DNA of 13,075 bases, from positions 2,122 through 15,196 of the forward strand of contig JAVHXR010000007.1 of assembly GCA_031119515.1 (NCBI GenBank), read 5' to 3'. The DNA is from Propionicimonas sp. GTDB lineage: Bacteria; Actinomycetota; Actinomycetes; Propionibacteriales; Propionibacteriaceae. Numbering within the stretch: position 1 is the stretch's first letter; the number at the start of each line of letters is the position of its first letter. A program made the translations under genes and the position numbers. Under the pieces are notes generated by a model, which was not told the DNA's origin, did not search any database, and worked only from the letters and a program-made list of their open reading frames with translations. This document shows positions 1 to 7,746 of the stretch, in pieces.

Positions 1-1
1 A

Positions 2-688
2 CCCTCCCCTGAACCTCTCCCCCACCAGCCTCTCCCCCACCAGCCTCTCCCCCGCAGGAACCTCCCCAAGTCCGACGTCGCGTCCCTCCGCGCCCGCATC
101 GCCGCCCGGCGAGCGAACGACCTCACCAAAGTCCCGATCTGCATCGACCGCGACCAGGCGCAGCAGATCGCCGACCTCGAGCAGCGCCTCGCCGCGCTCA
201 CCGAACTGCGGCAGACCACGCTCACCGCGCAGAAGGACAGCGAGAAGGGCGACATCCGGCTGTCCGGGGACCGTCCCGTCGCGAAGGTCGACACCGACAT
301 CAAGACGGTCGAGGACGAACTCGCGGCAGCCTGGGACGCCGCCGCCGACGTCACGTTCCGGATCGTGCTGCGGGCGCTGCCGCCGGACGGCGACGAGCCG
401 GGCATTGTCACCTGGCAGGGGCTCCTCGACAAGCACGCCGACGGGTGGGTGGACGACTCTCCGCCCACCGCGTGGTGCCGCGACATCGCGGAGGCCTGCT
501 TCGTGCGCGCCGAGACGGTCGACGGCGACGACCTCGGGATGAGCTGGGCGCAGATGCTGGCCGAGGGCCTGGACCACGGCGAGTGGGAGCGGGTGTGGCG
601 GACCGCGATGATCCACAACCGTGTCGTCCCGCCGTCGCTGGATTTCTCCAAGCGGCGCTCCGTGAGCCGTCGGCGCGCCGCGAGGTAG
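2..688 (+). CDS. Tail assembly chaperone, upstream frame (5' partial)
   Basis: The frame is open from the left edge to TAG at 686-688. It has no ATG, GTG or TTG before GTG 365, and similar amino-acid character lies on both sides of 365, so the true start is outside the window. The visible part begins with a Pro/His/Gln-rich stretch, then a charged helical segment (SLRARIAARRAND, then DLEQRLAAL), then FRIVLRALPP and the Trp-rich C-terminal part ending DFSKRRSVSRRRAAR. This layout, directly upstream of a tape measure gene, matches tail assembly chaperones, which bind the tape measure protein while the tail tube polymerises and are absent from the finished virion. The last residues (RRSVSRRRAAR) are low complexity, whereas the -1 frame at the same place reads as an ordinary helix. 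This suggests that ribosomes partly switch frame near 640-660. Family assignment is by pattern and synteny, not by a search. Confidence 0.75.
   Translation, partial: PSPEPLPHQPLPHQPLPRRNLPKSDVASLRARIAARRANDLTKVPICIDRDQAQQIADLEQRLAALTELRQTTLTAQKDSEKGDIRLSGDRPVAKVDTDIKTVEDELAAAWDAAADVTFRIVLRALPPDGDEPGIVTWQGLLDKHADGWVDDSPPTAWCRDIAEACFVRAETVDGDDLGMSWAQMLAEGLDHGEWERVWRTAMIHNRVVPPSLDFSKRRSVSRRRAAR
14..58 (+). repeat. Three tandem 15-base units encoding PLPHQ
   Basis: The unit CCTCTCCCCCACCAG occurs at 14-28 and 29-43, with a diverged third copy at 44-58. In the chaperone frame it encodes PLPHQ, PLPHQ, PLPRR, keeping the frame open. It probably forms a flexible proline-rich linker in the part of the chaperone that starts left of the window. 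Confidence 0.8.
640..655 (+). promoter_or_regulatory. Probable -1 ribosomal frameshift zone
   Basis: The two chaperone frames overlap up to the TAG at 686-688. The natural joint is between DFSK (upstream frame) and AALREPSAR (-1 frame), which places the slip near here. No textbook X-XXY-YYZ heptamer is in register. The best candidate is T-TTC at 643-646, where a Phe tRNA on TTC can re-pair perfectly with TTT after slipping back one base. The exact slip site is uncertain. Confidence 0.4.
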
Positions 689-1062
689 AGGCGATCCTGG
701 CCGCCGGCGTCTCCCCGAGACGCTGGCTCGGCTGGGAACCACGAACGTTCACCCGGACCCTGCCCGACGGAACCGCGGTCACGCGCCGCGAGGCGGAGTG
801 GGACTGGATCGACCGGGCGATCATCCACACCCACTCCGCCAACGAGTCGATGCGCTGCACAGGCTGCGGCAGCTACCTCGACGTGACGACCGGCACCGAC
901 CACGCCTACCGGGTCCACGAGTCCGTGTGCTTCTCGTGCCGGTCGATCGCCGAGTACCAGCGCAGCAAGGACAAGCACTGGAACCGGGACGGTCTGCGGC
1001 TCTCCGCTGAGCCCGTTCCGCTCGCGTCGCTGCAACCAGCGGCAGCCCCGCCTGGGGGCTGA
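643..1062 (+). CDS. Tail assembly chaperone, frameshifted C-terminal extension with zinc ribbon
   Basis: This frame lies -1 relative to the upstream chaperone frame. It becomes protein-like from about 643 (FLQAALREPSARREVEAILAAG) and runs to TGA at 1060-1062. There is no convincing start near the point where it becomes protein-like; an ATG at 445 would first read through out-of-frame Arg-rich sequence. It is therefore best read as the C-terminal half of a frameshift fusion. It contains a helical AEWDWIDRA segment and then a treble-clef or ribbon-like metal site: CTGC (Cys codons at 856 and 865) paired with CFSC (928 and 937). A Lys/Trp-rich tail and a Pro/Ala-rich end follow. A long frameshifted form is the known pattern for tail assembly chaperones next to the tape measure gene. 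I recall similar Cys-pair extensions in actinophages but cannot check that here. A sequencing frameshift is the main alternative. Confidence 0.7.
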   Translation, partial: FLQAALREPSARREVEAILAAGVSPRRWLGWEPRTFTRTLPDGTAVTRREAEWDWIDRAIIHTHSANESMRCTGCGSYLDVTTGTDHAYRVHESVCFSCRSIAEYQRSKDKHWNRDGLRLSAEPVPLASLQPAAAPPGG

Positions 1063-1096
1063 CAACTCGATATTCGACTGTGGGGGGTGGCGTGTT

Positions 1097-4000
1097 GTGA
1101 CTCGCACCGTCGAGGTTGTCCTCTCCGCGAAGACCACCCCCTTCAACGCTGCGCTTGCCGGGGCGCGGCGCCAGGTCGCGTCGACCGCGGCCGGGATGAA
1201 GCAGTCGTGGGCTGAGGCGTCTGGCGCGGTCCGTAAGCATGGCGCCGAGGTTGATCGGATGGCGTCGGGAATGTTCAAGGCCGGCGCTGCGATGACGTTG
1301 GCGATCGGCGCGACGATCAAGATGGCGATGTCGTGGCAGTCGGCGTTCGCCGGTGTCCGGAAGACCGTCGACGAACTCGACCCCGCCTTCGGCGGTCTGG
1401 AGGGCCAGCTGCGTGGCATGGCCCGCACCATGGCGACGACCCACGAGGACATCGCCCAGGTTGCGGAGAACGCTGGCGCGCTCGGCGTGAAAACGAAGGA
1501 CATCGCCGGGTTCACCCGCACGATGATCATGCTCGGCGAGACCACGAACCTGACCGCCGACGCCGCGTCGACCAGCCTGGCGCAGTTCATGACGATCATG
1601 GGGTCTGCCCCCGAGCTGGTGGGGCGGCTCGGCGCGGCACTGGTCGACCTCGGCAACAACGGTGCGTCGACTGAGGCTCAGATCGTCGAGATGGCGCAGC
1701 GGATCGCTGGCGCTGCCCGCGCGGTTGGGTTCAGCGAGTCCGAGGTGATGGGGTTCGCGTCGGCGATCGCGTCGACTGGTATCAACGTGGAGGCTGGCGG
1801 GTCGGCGATCTCCCGCGTCCTCACCAAGCTGGACCGGATCGTGTCCGGGTCCGGCTCCAAGCTGGCCGCGCTGACCGATTTCGCCGGCAAGGACTTCCCC
1901 GATGCGTTCCGCAAGGACGCCGCCGGCGCCACCCAGGTTCTGATCGAGAAGCTCGGGAAGCTGCAGGAGTCGGGCGGGTCGATCACCCAGGTGCTGGACG
2001 ACATGGGCATCAAGGGGATCTACGAGTCCGACGTGATGCGCCGCCTGGCCGGGTCGGGGTCGCTGCTCGCCGAGCAGCTGGACATCGCGAACTCGGCGAT
2101 GCAGACGGGGACGGCGCTGCTGGTGGAGTACGGCAAGCGCGCGGAGACCGCCGAGTCGAAGACGAAGGTCGCGTGGAACAACATCAAAGACGCGGCGATC
2201 GATGCCGGGACCGGGATGCTGCCGATCGTCGAGGACGCGGCCGACGGCGTGTCTGATCTGATGCGCACCTTCCAGGGGCTGCCGGCGCCGATCAAGGCTG
2301 TGGCGTCGAATCTGGCCGGGGTGACGGCGGCGGCGCTGCTGCTGGGTGGTGGCGGGCTGAAGGCTGTCCGGTGGGGCACACAGATGGTCTCCTCCTTCAA
2401 GGCGCTGGAGACCTCTGCGCCAAAGGCAGCGAACGGCATCCGAAAGGCATCGATCGCCGCAGGGCTCCTCGCCGCCGCGACGGTCGCCTTCCGTGCGATC
2501 GGTGCAGCGACGGACGAGCAAGCGGAGGTTGCACGCACCAAGGGCACCGACATCGCCACCGGACTCGCCGAGGGCTACGCGAGCGGCCTGGAGAAGTACG
2601 ACTTCTCGACCCTGCTCTCGGACAAGTTCGGAGACGCGCTCGGTGCGAGCAGCTACTCCGGAGCGGACGCGCTCCGCCGCATCTACGGACCGAACCCGTG
2701 GGAGCGGATCATCACCACAGTCAACTCCACCCTGGCGGGCAGCGACGCCGGCGCCCGGCTTCGCAAGCAGATCGGCGAGATCGATCAGTCATTCGCCCTG
2801 CTGGCGCAGAGCGGAAACCGGGAGGCGGCCGCGGCCGGGTTCCGCGATTTCGAACAGTTCGTCACCGACTCCGGGATCGCGATGGCCGACGTGCTGCCCG
2901 ACATGGACGAGTACCGGCAGGCGCTCGACCAGGTCGCCGAAGGCCTCGGCCTCGGCGGGCAGATCACCGAAGGCGAGTTCGTCGACTGGATGCGCGGCAA
3001 GGTACCCGACGCCGTGCAGCGCGCGATCGCAGCCGGCGACGCCCACGTCGACACCCTCACCAAGGAACAGCAAGCGCTCGCCGGCGTCGCCCAGGGCGCA
3101 GAGGACGCCACCAAGGCACTCGTCGACTACGCCGCGATGGCGATGGCGGTCGCCGGGAACAGGGTCGGCGTCGAGCAGTCGTTCACCGCCGGCGAAACCA
3201 AGGGCACAGTCGGCGGCGACGGGACGATCAGCGGCGGCGTCATCCGCAAGGGCGGGTTCTCGGCGAAGACCAGCACCGGCCAGCACAACGTGCAGACCGT
3301 GATCGGGATGGCGTCGGCAGCGAACGCCTACCTGCAGTCGCTGCAGGACGCGAACGCGGACACCGAGAAGATCAGCAACGAGACCGCGACCTGGCGTGAC
3401 CGGCTCACCGAGGTGTTCGTCGCCGGCGGGAAGACCCGGGAGGAAGCCGAGGCGATCGCGGCCACCTACATTCGGCTGCCCGACGAGGCACCCACGTTCG
3501 AGTTCCCCGACCTGACGGTCCCCACCGAGCAGGCGAAGACCCTTGAGGAGATCCTGAAGGAGTGGCCGGAGCTCGCCGAGACGCAGATCTTGGTGCCGGG
3601 CGCCCGGCCGTCGAAGAGGGAGGTCGACGAGTTCATCGAGTCGGTCGACGACATCCCGCCTGAGAAGGAGGCGTGGATCCGGACGATCGCTGAGCTCGGC
3701 GGGGTGGAGGCGGCGCAGGACGCTTTGGCTGCGATCCGGTCGAAGACGGTGTACGTGAACATCGTCGAGCGGAACAAGTCCGGCCAGTACACCGGCAAGG
3801 GCTACGGCAAGCCTGGGGGTGCGGCGGACGGCGCCATCTTCACGACCCGAAGGGGTGCCGGTCTCGTGCGGGCGATGGCTGATGGGGGTTTGCCGCCGAT
3901 CGGTAACCAGCGGCCCCGTATCGAGTACAACCGGGGCCCGGACGGCATCCTGTGGTCGGAGACCGGCGCCGGCCCGTGGGAGGGGTTCGTGTCGGGTCAT

Positions 4001-4288
4001 CCGGGGAAGCGGGCCCGGTCGAGGGCTGTGACTGATGAGATCGCTGACCGGCTCGGTGGTGACGTGGTGTGGCGGAACGCTGATGGTGCGGTTGGTTCGT
4101 ATGGCAGCCCGGTGGCGAACTATGGGACGCCGGTGGAGGCGTTGGGTGGCGGCACGGTTGTGTTGAAGGTCGCCATCGACGCCCGAGGCGCGCTCAACGA
4201 GAACGCGGTCTGGGAACGCGTCGCCGAGGGTCTCAACGGCGTCAAGATCGGCAACGGCGGCCGGCCGCTCGCATTCGAGAGGGGCTGA
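1097..4288 (+). CDS. Phage tail tape measure protein (TP901-type core)
   Basis: This 1063-residue protein sets tail length and probably helps DNA passage. Starting at GTG 1097, with a G-rich ribosome site at 1082-1090, the N-terminus VEVVLSAKTTPFNAALAGA is typical of the family. Residues about 85-345 match the TP901 tape measure core (for example MARTMATTHEDIAQVAENAG and GINVEAGGSAISRVLTKLD). Hydrophobic segments lie near residues 60-78, 400-425 and 451-470. The C-terminal part is Gly-rich and contains WSETGAGPWEGFV then HPGKRARSRAVTDEIADRLG, a pattern I associate with actinophage tape measures. At about 1.5 angstrom per residue, the usual tape-measure ruler, the tail would be roughly 160 nm, which is an inference. 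It sits directly after the frameshifted chaperone, as expected. No peptidase motif was recognised. Base usage is patchy along the gene (see findings). Confidence 0.93.
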   Translation: MTRTVEVVLSAKTTPFNAALAGARRQVASTAAGMKQSWAEASGAVRKHGAEVDRMASGMFKAGAAMTLAIGATIKMAMSWQSAFAGVRKTVDELDPAFGGLEGQLRGMARTMATTHEDIAQVAENAGALGVKTKDIAGFTRTMIMLGETTNLTADAASTSLAQFMTIMGSAPELVGRLGAALVDLGNNGASTEAQIVEMAQRIAGAARAVGFSESEVMGFASAIASTGINVEAGGSAISRVLTKLDRIVSGSGSKLAALTDFAGKDFPDAFRKDAAGATQVLIEKLGKLQESGGSITQVLDDMGIKGIYESDVMRRLAGSGSLLAEQLDIANSAMQTGTALLVEYGKRAETAESKTKVAWNNIKDAAIDAGTGMLPIVEDAADGVSDLMRTFQGLPAPIKAVASNLAGVTAAALLLGGGGLKAVRWGTQMVSSFKALETSAPKAANGIRKASIAAGLLAAATVAFRAIGAATDEQAEVARTKGTDIATGLAEGYASGLEKYDFSTLLSDKFGDALGASSYSGADALRRIYGPNPWERIITTVNSTLAGSDAGARLRKQIGEIDQSFALLAQSGNREAAAAGFRDFEQFVTDSGIAMADVLPDMDEYRQALDQVAEGLGLGGQITEGEFVDWMRGKVPDAVQRAIAAGDAHVDTLTKEQQALAGVAQGAEDATKALVDYAAMAMAVAGNRVGVEQSFTAGETKGTVGGDGTISGGVIRKGGFSAKTSTGQHNVQTVIGMASAANAYLQSLQDANADTEKISNETATWRDRLTEVFVAGGKTREEAEAIAATYIRLPDEAPTFEFPDLTVPTEQAKTLEEILKEWPELAETQILVPGARPSKREVDEFIESVDDIPPEKEAWIRTIAELGGVEAAQDALAAIRSKTVYVNIVERNKSGQYTGKGYGKPGGAADGAIFTTRRGAGLVRAMADGGLPPIGNQRPRIEYNRGPDGILWSETGAGPWEGFVSGHPGKRARSRAVTDEIADRLGGDVVWRNADGAVGSYGSPVANYGTPVEALGGGTVVLKVAIDARGALNENAVWERVAEGLNGVKIGNGGRPLAFERG

Positions 4289-4296
4289 ACGTACCC

Positions 4297-6693
4297 GTGT
4301 CAGATCCGACGATCACCCCGAACAGTGTGCTGGTCCAGTTCTGGAAGGACGGCGCCTGGGAGGACATCTCCAGCTATGTCCGGCTCGACATGGAACCCAT
4401 CCTCATCCGCCGCGGCCGCACATCGGAGAACGGCCGCGTCGACCCGGGCCGGTGCACCTTCGTTCTCGACAACGCCGACGGCCGATTCAGCGAGCAGAGC
4501 ACCACCTCCCCCTACACCGGATGGTGGAAGAAGTGGGCGCCGCTCCGGGTGCAGGTCAACGGCAAGCTCAGCTACCGCGGATACCTTCGCGCGTTCCCGA
4601 CGGTGTGGCGCGACGAGGAGTCCCAGGTCCACGCGTACGCGCGGGTCGCGTGCGTCGATGCGATGGCTGTCCTCGCAGCATCTCCGGCACCGCTGTCATG
4701 GGGTCCCGAGCTGATCGAGGACCTGTCGCCGTCGTACTGGTGGAAGCTGGACGACGCGCAGGGGTCCCTGCTCGCTGCGCCGGCCGTGGTCGGTACGGAT
4801 CCCCTCCGGCCGATGGAGTTCACCGACTCTGCCCGGCTCCGGTTCGGCGGTTCCATGCCCGACACTGCGTCGGTCGACTCCGTGTTGACGCTGGAACCCC
4901 GCACCGACTCCTACCCCGGGCTGTCCGTGTCGACGAGCCTGTCCCCGCCGTTCACCATCCTCGCGGTCCACAACCGCACTGAGGGCGACGACTTCGCCGG
5001 GGCACTCAGCTCATGGGCCCGCGGCCTCAGGCTCAGCTCATCGTCGGGCATCATCGACCTTCGCCGCCCGAAGGGCACCAGCGATCTCCGCCTCGAGTCG
5101 TGGGTCGATATCCCCGAGCTGTGGACTATGCAGGGCAGCGCGACACTGCCCGGGGTCTGCCTGATCGACGAGCCGATCCTGATCGCCCTGGTGTTCACCA
5201 CCGCGAGCGTCACGGCGTACGCGGCTGGGAACTTCGCCACGATCCCGTTCACGATCTACTCGGCGAGCCTGGACCTGATTGGGGACACCGCGGGGGCGTG
5301 GTCGAACCTGGCGGTCGTGCCGTCGGCCATGTCGGCTGCGCAGGTCGAGCAGCTGCAGTCGAAGGTCGTTGGTTCGGGTGCGCTGCCGGTGTCCGACTGG
5401 CTACAGCGGGCGGTCGACGCTGCCGGTGTCGCCGCTACCGTGCAGGTTCTGGGGTACGACCGGCCGATGCTGCGCCCCGACCTGAAGGGATCAACTCCGG
5501 CCGCGATCGGCGACGATCTCGCCGACGCGGCGGGCGCGATGTGGGTGGCGGACCGGGCGTCGGGGGCACCGACGTGGATCGACCACCGCTATGTGGCGGC
5601 GACGGTGCACGTCGATGCGGCGCAGCTGCGGCCGTCGGATCTGCAGTGGGGGTCGGATGACTCGCTGTATGTGACTGGCGCGGAGATCGACGGGAAGGTT
5701 GTCGCTGAGCGCGCGGACTGGCCGAAGGTGAACGCTGCGGTTTCGGAGTTGCTCCCTGAGCCGCAGCGAACGCATCGCGCTCACTGGGTGGCGTACTCGG
5801 GGGACGTGGTGAGCGGGGCCCGGTTGAGTGGGGTCCGGTTGGATCTTGCCGCGATGCCGGACGGACACACGAACCGGGCCCTCGACCCCGCCGGCACGAA
5901 CTTGGCCGCCTCCGGGCCGGGACGCGTGACGCCGCGCGACCTCAGCGCCGGCACAGCATCCTTCCCGGCATCTGGCGGCCCAACATCCCAGGGCGGTCCC
6001 GCCACCTTCGCACGCTGGACCTGCACCACGTCAGGGACCTTCCGTGGCCGCTTCGACCTGGCCGGCGACGTCGGAGCAGCTTCCCCAACCACAGCGAACC
6101 TCCTGCCGGCTGTGGCCGGCGAGCAGATCACCGTGTCCGTGTGGGTGCGGTCCTCAGCCGCCGCCACCTACCGACTCGACTACCGCCCGGCGGCCGCCGG
6201 CGCATGGACCGGGTCCGCGGTTTCGTTCTCCTCCACCGTGGCCACCACCGCCGGTGTGTGGACACGGATCTCCGGGACGATCACCGTCCCCGCCGGCGCG
6301 ACCGCAGTCGGGATCCTGCTCAACCAGACCGGATCCTTGGCGGTCGGCGTGACCTCCGACGCGACCGGCCTGCTGATCGAGGACGGCTCGACAGTGGGCG
6401 ACTACGGCGACGGCTCCATGACCGGCTGGACATGGCAAGGACTCCCGAACCGCGCCACGTCAACCTTCGGCGTCGACACCGCCCTCGCCCTCGACGTCAA
6501 ATCACGCATCTACCCCGACAACCCTCCACCCCAAGTCCCCACCCCCCTCTGGATCAGCACAATCGAGGGCTACGTCGAAACCATCGGCTGGGACCAGTGG
6601 ACCAAGCTCCTCAACACCGCCCCCGACCCCCGACTCGTCATCGAAGATCCGATCGCCGGCGTCGTCGGCGCCGGATACCGCATCGGCTACTAG
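4297..6693 (+). CDS. Large minor tail protein with LamG-like and inserted CBM-like domains
   Basis: This 798-residue protein starts at GTG 4297, with GAGAGGGG at 4277-4284, a rather long spacing. Residues 1-100 (RRGRTSENGRVDPGRCTF, LDNADGRFS, SPYTGWWKKWAPLRV) are characteristic of an actinophage minor tail protein found just after the tape measure. Residues about 140-350 look like a LamG/concanavalin jelly roll, from YWWKLDDAQGS to a PSAMSAAQVEQLQ end. Residues about 365-523 and 728-798 together look like the conserved distal-tail part, ending IEGYVETIGWDQWTKLL. Between them, residues about 524-727 form a Thr/Ser/Ala-rich beta domain (ITVSVWVRSS, GVWTRISGTITVPAGA, LLIEDGST) typical of carbohydrate-binding modules. 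It is probably a baseplate or tail-tip component that contacts host surface glycans. Domain names are from pattern only. Confidence 0.85.
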   Translation: MSDPTITPNSVLVQFWKDGAWEDISSYVRLDMEPILIRRGRTSENGRVDPGRCTFVLDNADGRFSEQSTTSPYTGWWKKWAPLRVQVNGKLSYRGYLRAFPTVWRDEESQVHAYARVACVDAMAVLAASPAPLSWGPELIEDLSPSYWWKLDDAQGSLLAAPAVVGTDPLRPMEFTDSARLRFGGSMPDTASVDSVLTLEPRTDSYPGLSVSTSLSPPFTILAVHNRTEGDDFAGALSSWARGLRLSSSSGIIDLRRPKGTSDLRLESWVDIPELWTMQGSATLPGVCLIDEPILIALVFTTASVTAYAAGNFATIPFTIYSASLDLIGDTAGAWSNLAVVPSAMSAAQVEQLQSKVVGSGALPVSDWLQRAVDAAGVAATVQVLGYDRPMLRPDLKGSTPAAIGDDLADAAGAMWVADRASGAPTWIDHRYVAATVHVDAAQLRPSDLQWGSDDSLYVTGAEIDGKVVAERADWPKVNAAVSELLPEPQRTHRAHWVAYSGDVVSGARLSGVRLDLAAMPDGHTNRALDPAGTNLAASGPGRVTPRDLSAGTASFPASGGPTSQGGPATFARWTCTTSGTFRGRFDLAGDVGAASPTTANLLPAVAGEQITVSVWVRSSAAATYRLDYRPAAAGAWTGSAVSFSSTVATTAGVWTRISGTITVPAGATAVGILLNQTGSLAVGVTSDATGLLIEDGSTVGDYGDGSMTGWTWQGLPNRATSTFGVDTALALDVKSRIYPDNPPPQVPTPLWISTIEGYVETIGWDQWTKLLNTAPDPRLVIEDPIAGVVGAGYRIGY

Positions 6694-6708
6694 CAGAGAG
6701 ATACCAGC

Positions 6709-7113
6709 ATGGGATTCCTCGCCGGGCAGATGCCCACCGAGATCGACTACGCCGCCATCCTCGCCCTCCAAACCCAGGCAAACGCCGGCCAGATCGGCGA
6801 CACCTCATGGACGTCCCTCACCACGTCCGGGATCTCCGGCACAGTCACCTGCAGGTGGCGGAAACGGAACGGCCGCATCGAGTACGAACTGAACGTCACC
6901 GGCACATCCCTCGCCGCGGACGCTGCGCTCACCGCCTACGCGACAATCCCTGCCGGAAACCGCCCGGGGAGCCCGATCGCTCTCTCGGCAGTCGCCGGCG
7001 GCTCGCGGGACATGGCCGCGTGGGTCTCGACCTCTGGTGCGCTCGGGTTGCGGAACCTTCACACCGCCACCGTCACCGACTACTTCGTGTCCGGCTCCTG
7101 GATCCCGGTGTAG
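6709..7113 (+). CDS. Small fibre-tip-like minor tail protein
   Basis: This 134-residue protein starts at ATG 6709 with AGAGAGA at 6695-6701. The N-terminus (MGFLAGQMPTEIDYAAILAL) resembles short attachment segments seen in phage fibre and baseplate proteins. Residues about 33-134 are beta-rich, with the sequence CRWRKRNGRIEYELNVTG, then TIPAGNRPGSP, then a Gly-containing strand pattern ending YFVSGSWIPV. This order (a strand with R-K-x-G, then LPAGYRP-like, then a final Y/W turn) recurs at the tips of many phage tail fibres. It follows the large minor tail gene by 15 bases and is probably part of the host-recognition structure. No enzyme motif is visible. Confidence 0.65.
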   Translation: MGFLAGQMPTEIDYAAILALQTQANAGQIGDTSWTSLTTSGISGTVTCRWRKRNGRIEYELNVTGTSLAADAALTAYATIPAGNRPGSPIALSAVAGGSRDMAAWVSTSGALGLRNLHTATVTDYFVSGSWIPV

Positions 7114-7115
7114 CG

Positions 7116-7184
7116 ATGCGCCACCTGATCCACCGCCACATCGGGGCCCGCGCCGAGGGCATGATCCTCGTCGCCGCTGTCTGA
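7116..7184 (+). CDS. Possible 22-residue leader or small peptide
   Basis: An ATG two bases after the TAG of the small tail gene opens a 22-codon frame (MRHLIHRHIGARAEGMILVA then V and TGA). It ends eight bases before the next start and nearly fills the gap. There is no clear ribosome site, so translation would depend on coupling to the upstream gene. The peptide has a basic first half and a hydrophobic end, and I do not recognise it. It may simply be spacer sequence. Confidence 0.25.
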   Translation: MRHLIHRHIGARAEGMILVAAV

Positions 7185-7188
7185 GGGG
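7183..7188 (+). promoter_or_regulatory. Ribosome binding site fixing the start at 7193
   Basis: GAGGGG overlaps the stop of the 22-codon frame and lies 4 bases before ATG 7193. The same frame is open further upstream, to an ATG at 7037, but that part overlaps the small tail gene. This site supports 7193 as the start. Confidence 0.6.
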
Positions 7189-7192
7189 CCTG

Positions 7193-7717
7193 ATGATACC
7201 GCTCGAGGTTGCGCCGCCCGAGAACACGCCGTGGTGGGCGTGGGTCGCGGTCGCGCTCATCACCGCGCTGCTCAACTATCTGCTGAACCGGCCGCTGCGG
7301 CGGAAGGTAGACGAGGTTGCCGACGACGCGAAGGCGTCCCGGAAGCAGACCGAGAACGAGCACGCGGACGCCGAGTACCCCAACCTCCGCGAGGAGCTCA
7401 CCGCCGCCCGCACCAGCGTCGAGAGCCTCGCCGCCTTGGTCACAGAGGTGAAGGGGCATGTCTCCGGGCTCCGTCTCGACCACACCGCGATGCGCCGGGA
7501 CGTCACCGGGATCCGGGAGGAGATGACCGGTATCCGCGACGACGCCCGCGATGACAGGAAGGCGCTCGCGTCCCAGAGGCTCGCGCTCGAGGATCACATC
7601 GCGGACATGCCGCAGCGCACGAAGCAGGCGATCACGGACGGCCTCCGCGAGGGCGCTGAGGCGATCGCCGGGGCGGTCGCGGACCATGAGCGCCGGCTCC
7701 ACCCGGACAGCAAGTAA
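7193..7717 (+). CDS. Membrane-anchored coiled-coil protein (DUF2746-like)
   Basis: This 174-residue protein has one membrane segment near residues 15-31 (WAWVAVALITALLNYLL), followed by basic RPLRRK and a long charged coiled coil to about residue 145. The coil includes a short internal repeat, TGIREEM then TGIRDDA. The segment NEHADAEYPNLREEL resembles actinophage DUF2746 proteins (an N-x-H ... PNLR pattern). Such proteins are of unknown biochemical function but are commonly encoded next to lysis genes. Here the gene sits just upstream of the endolysin and two genes before the holin. The layout, a short N-terminal segment, one membrane pass and a long extended coil, would suit a protein that spans or props the cell envelope, but that is inference. 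No signal-peptidase II lipobox is visible, so it is not a classical o-spanin. Confidence 0.7.
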   Translation: MIPLEVAPPENTPWWAWVAVALITALLNYLLNRPLRRKVDEVADDAKASRKQTENEHADAEYPNLREELTAARTSVESLAALVTEVKGHVSGLRLDHTAMRRDVTGIREEMTGIRDDARDDRKALASQRLALEDHIADMPQRTKQAITDGLREGAEAIAGAVADHERRLHPDSK

Positions 7718-7746
7718 GCACAACACCCCCTTCGACCCGCGACCAC

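Noticed and set aside
14..58. CRISPR-like short repeats
   Set aside because: Units are 15 bases with no spacers and are in frame with the coding sequence.
365..688. GTG 365 as the start of the tail assembly chaperone
   Set aside because: Upstream sequence in the same frame is protein-like back to the window edge, with no stop and no ribosome site near 365.
445..1062. Independent gene from ATG 445 for the zinc-ribbon part
   Set aside because: Codons 445 to about 640 in that frame are Arg/Gly-rich shadow of the chaperone. A frameshift fusion explains the data better.
1063..1096. Possible promoter in the AT-richer pocket before the tape measure gene
   Set aside because: The TCGATATTCGA patch is only a partial palindrome and no -35/-10 pair with sensible spacing is visible.
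821..2521. Very long - strand open frame opposite the chaperone and tape measure genes
   Set aside because: It is the antisense shadow of GC-rich coding sequence: Arg/His/Gly/Leu-rich, no domain, and it overlaps the well-supported tape measure core.
2371..3399. 342-codon + strand frame inside the tape measure gene
   Set aside because: Extremely Arg-rich, a typical artefact of reading a C-ending codon gene one frame off.
6141..7184. 347-codon + strand frame overlapping the minor tail gene end
   Set aside because: Arg/His/Pro-rich out-of-frame reading of the minor tail and small fibre genes. Only its last 22 codons fall in a gap, listed separately at low confidence.
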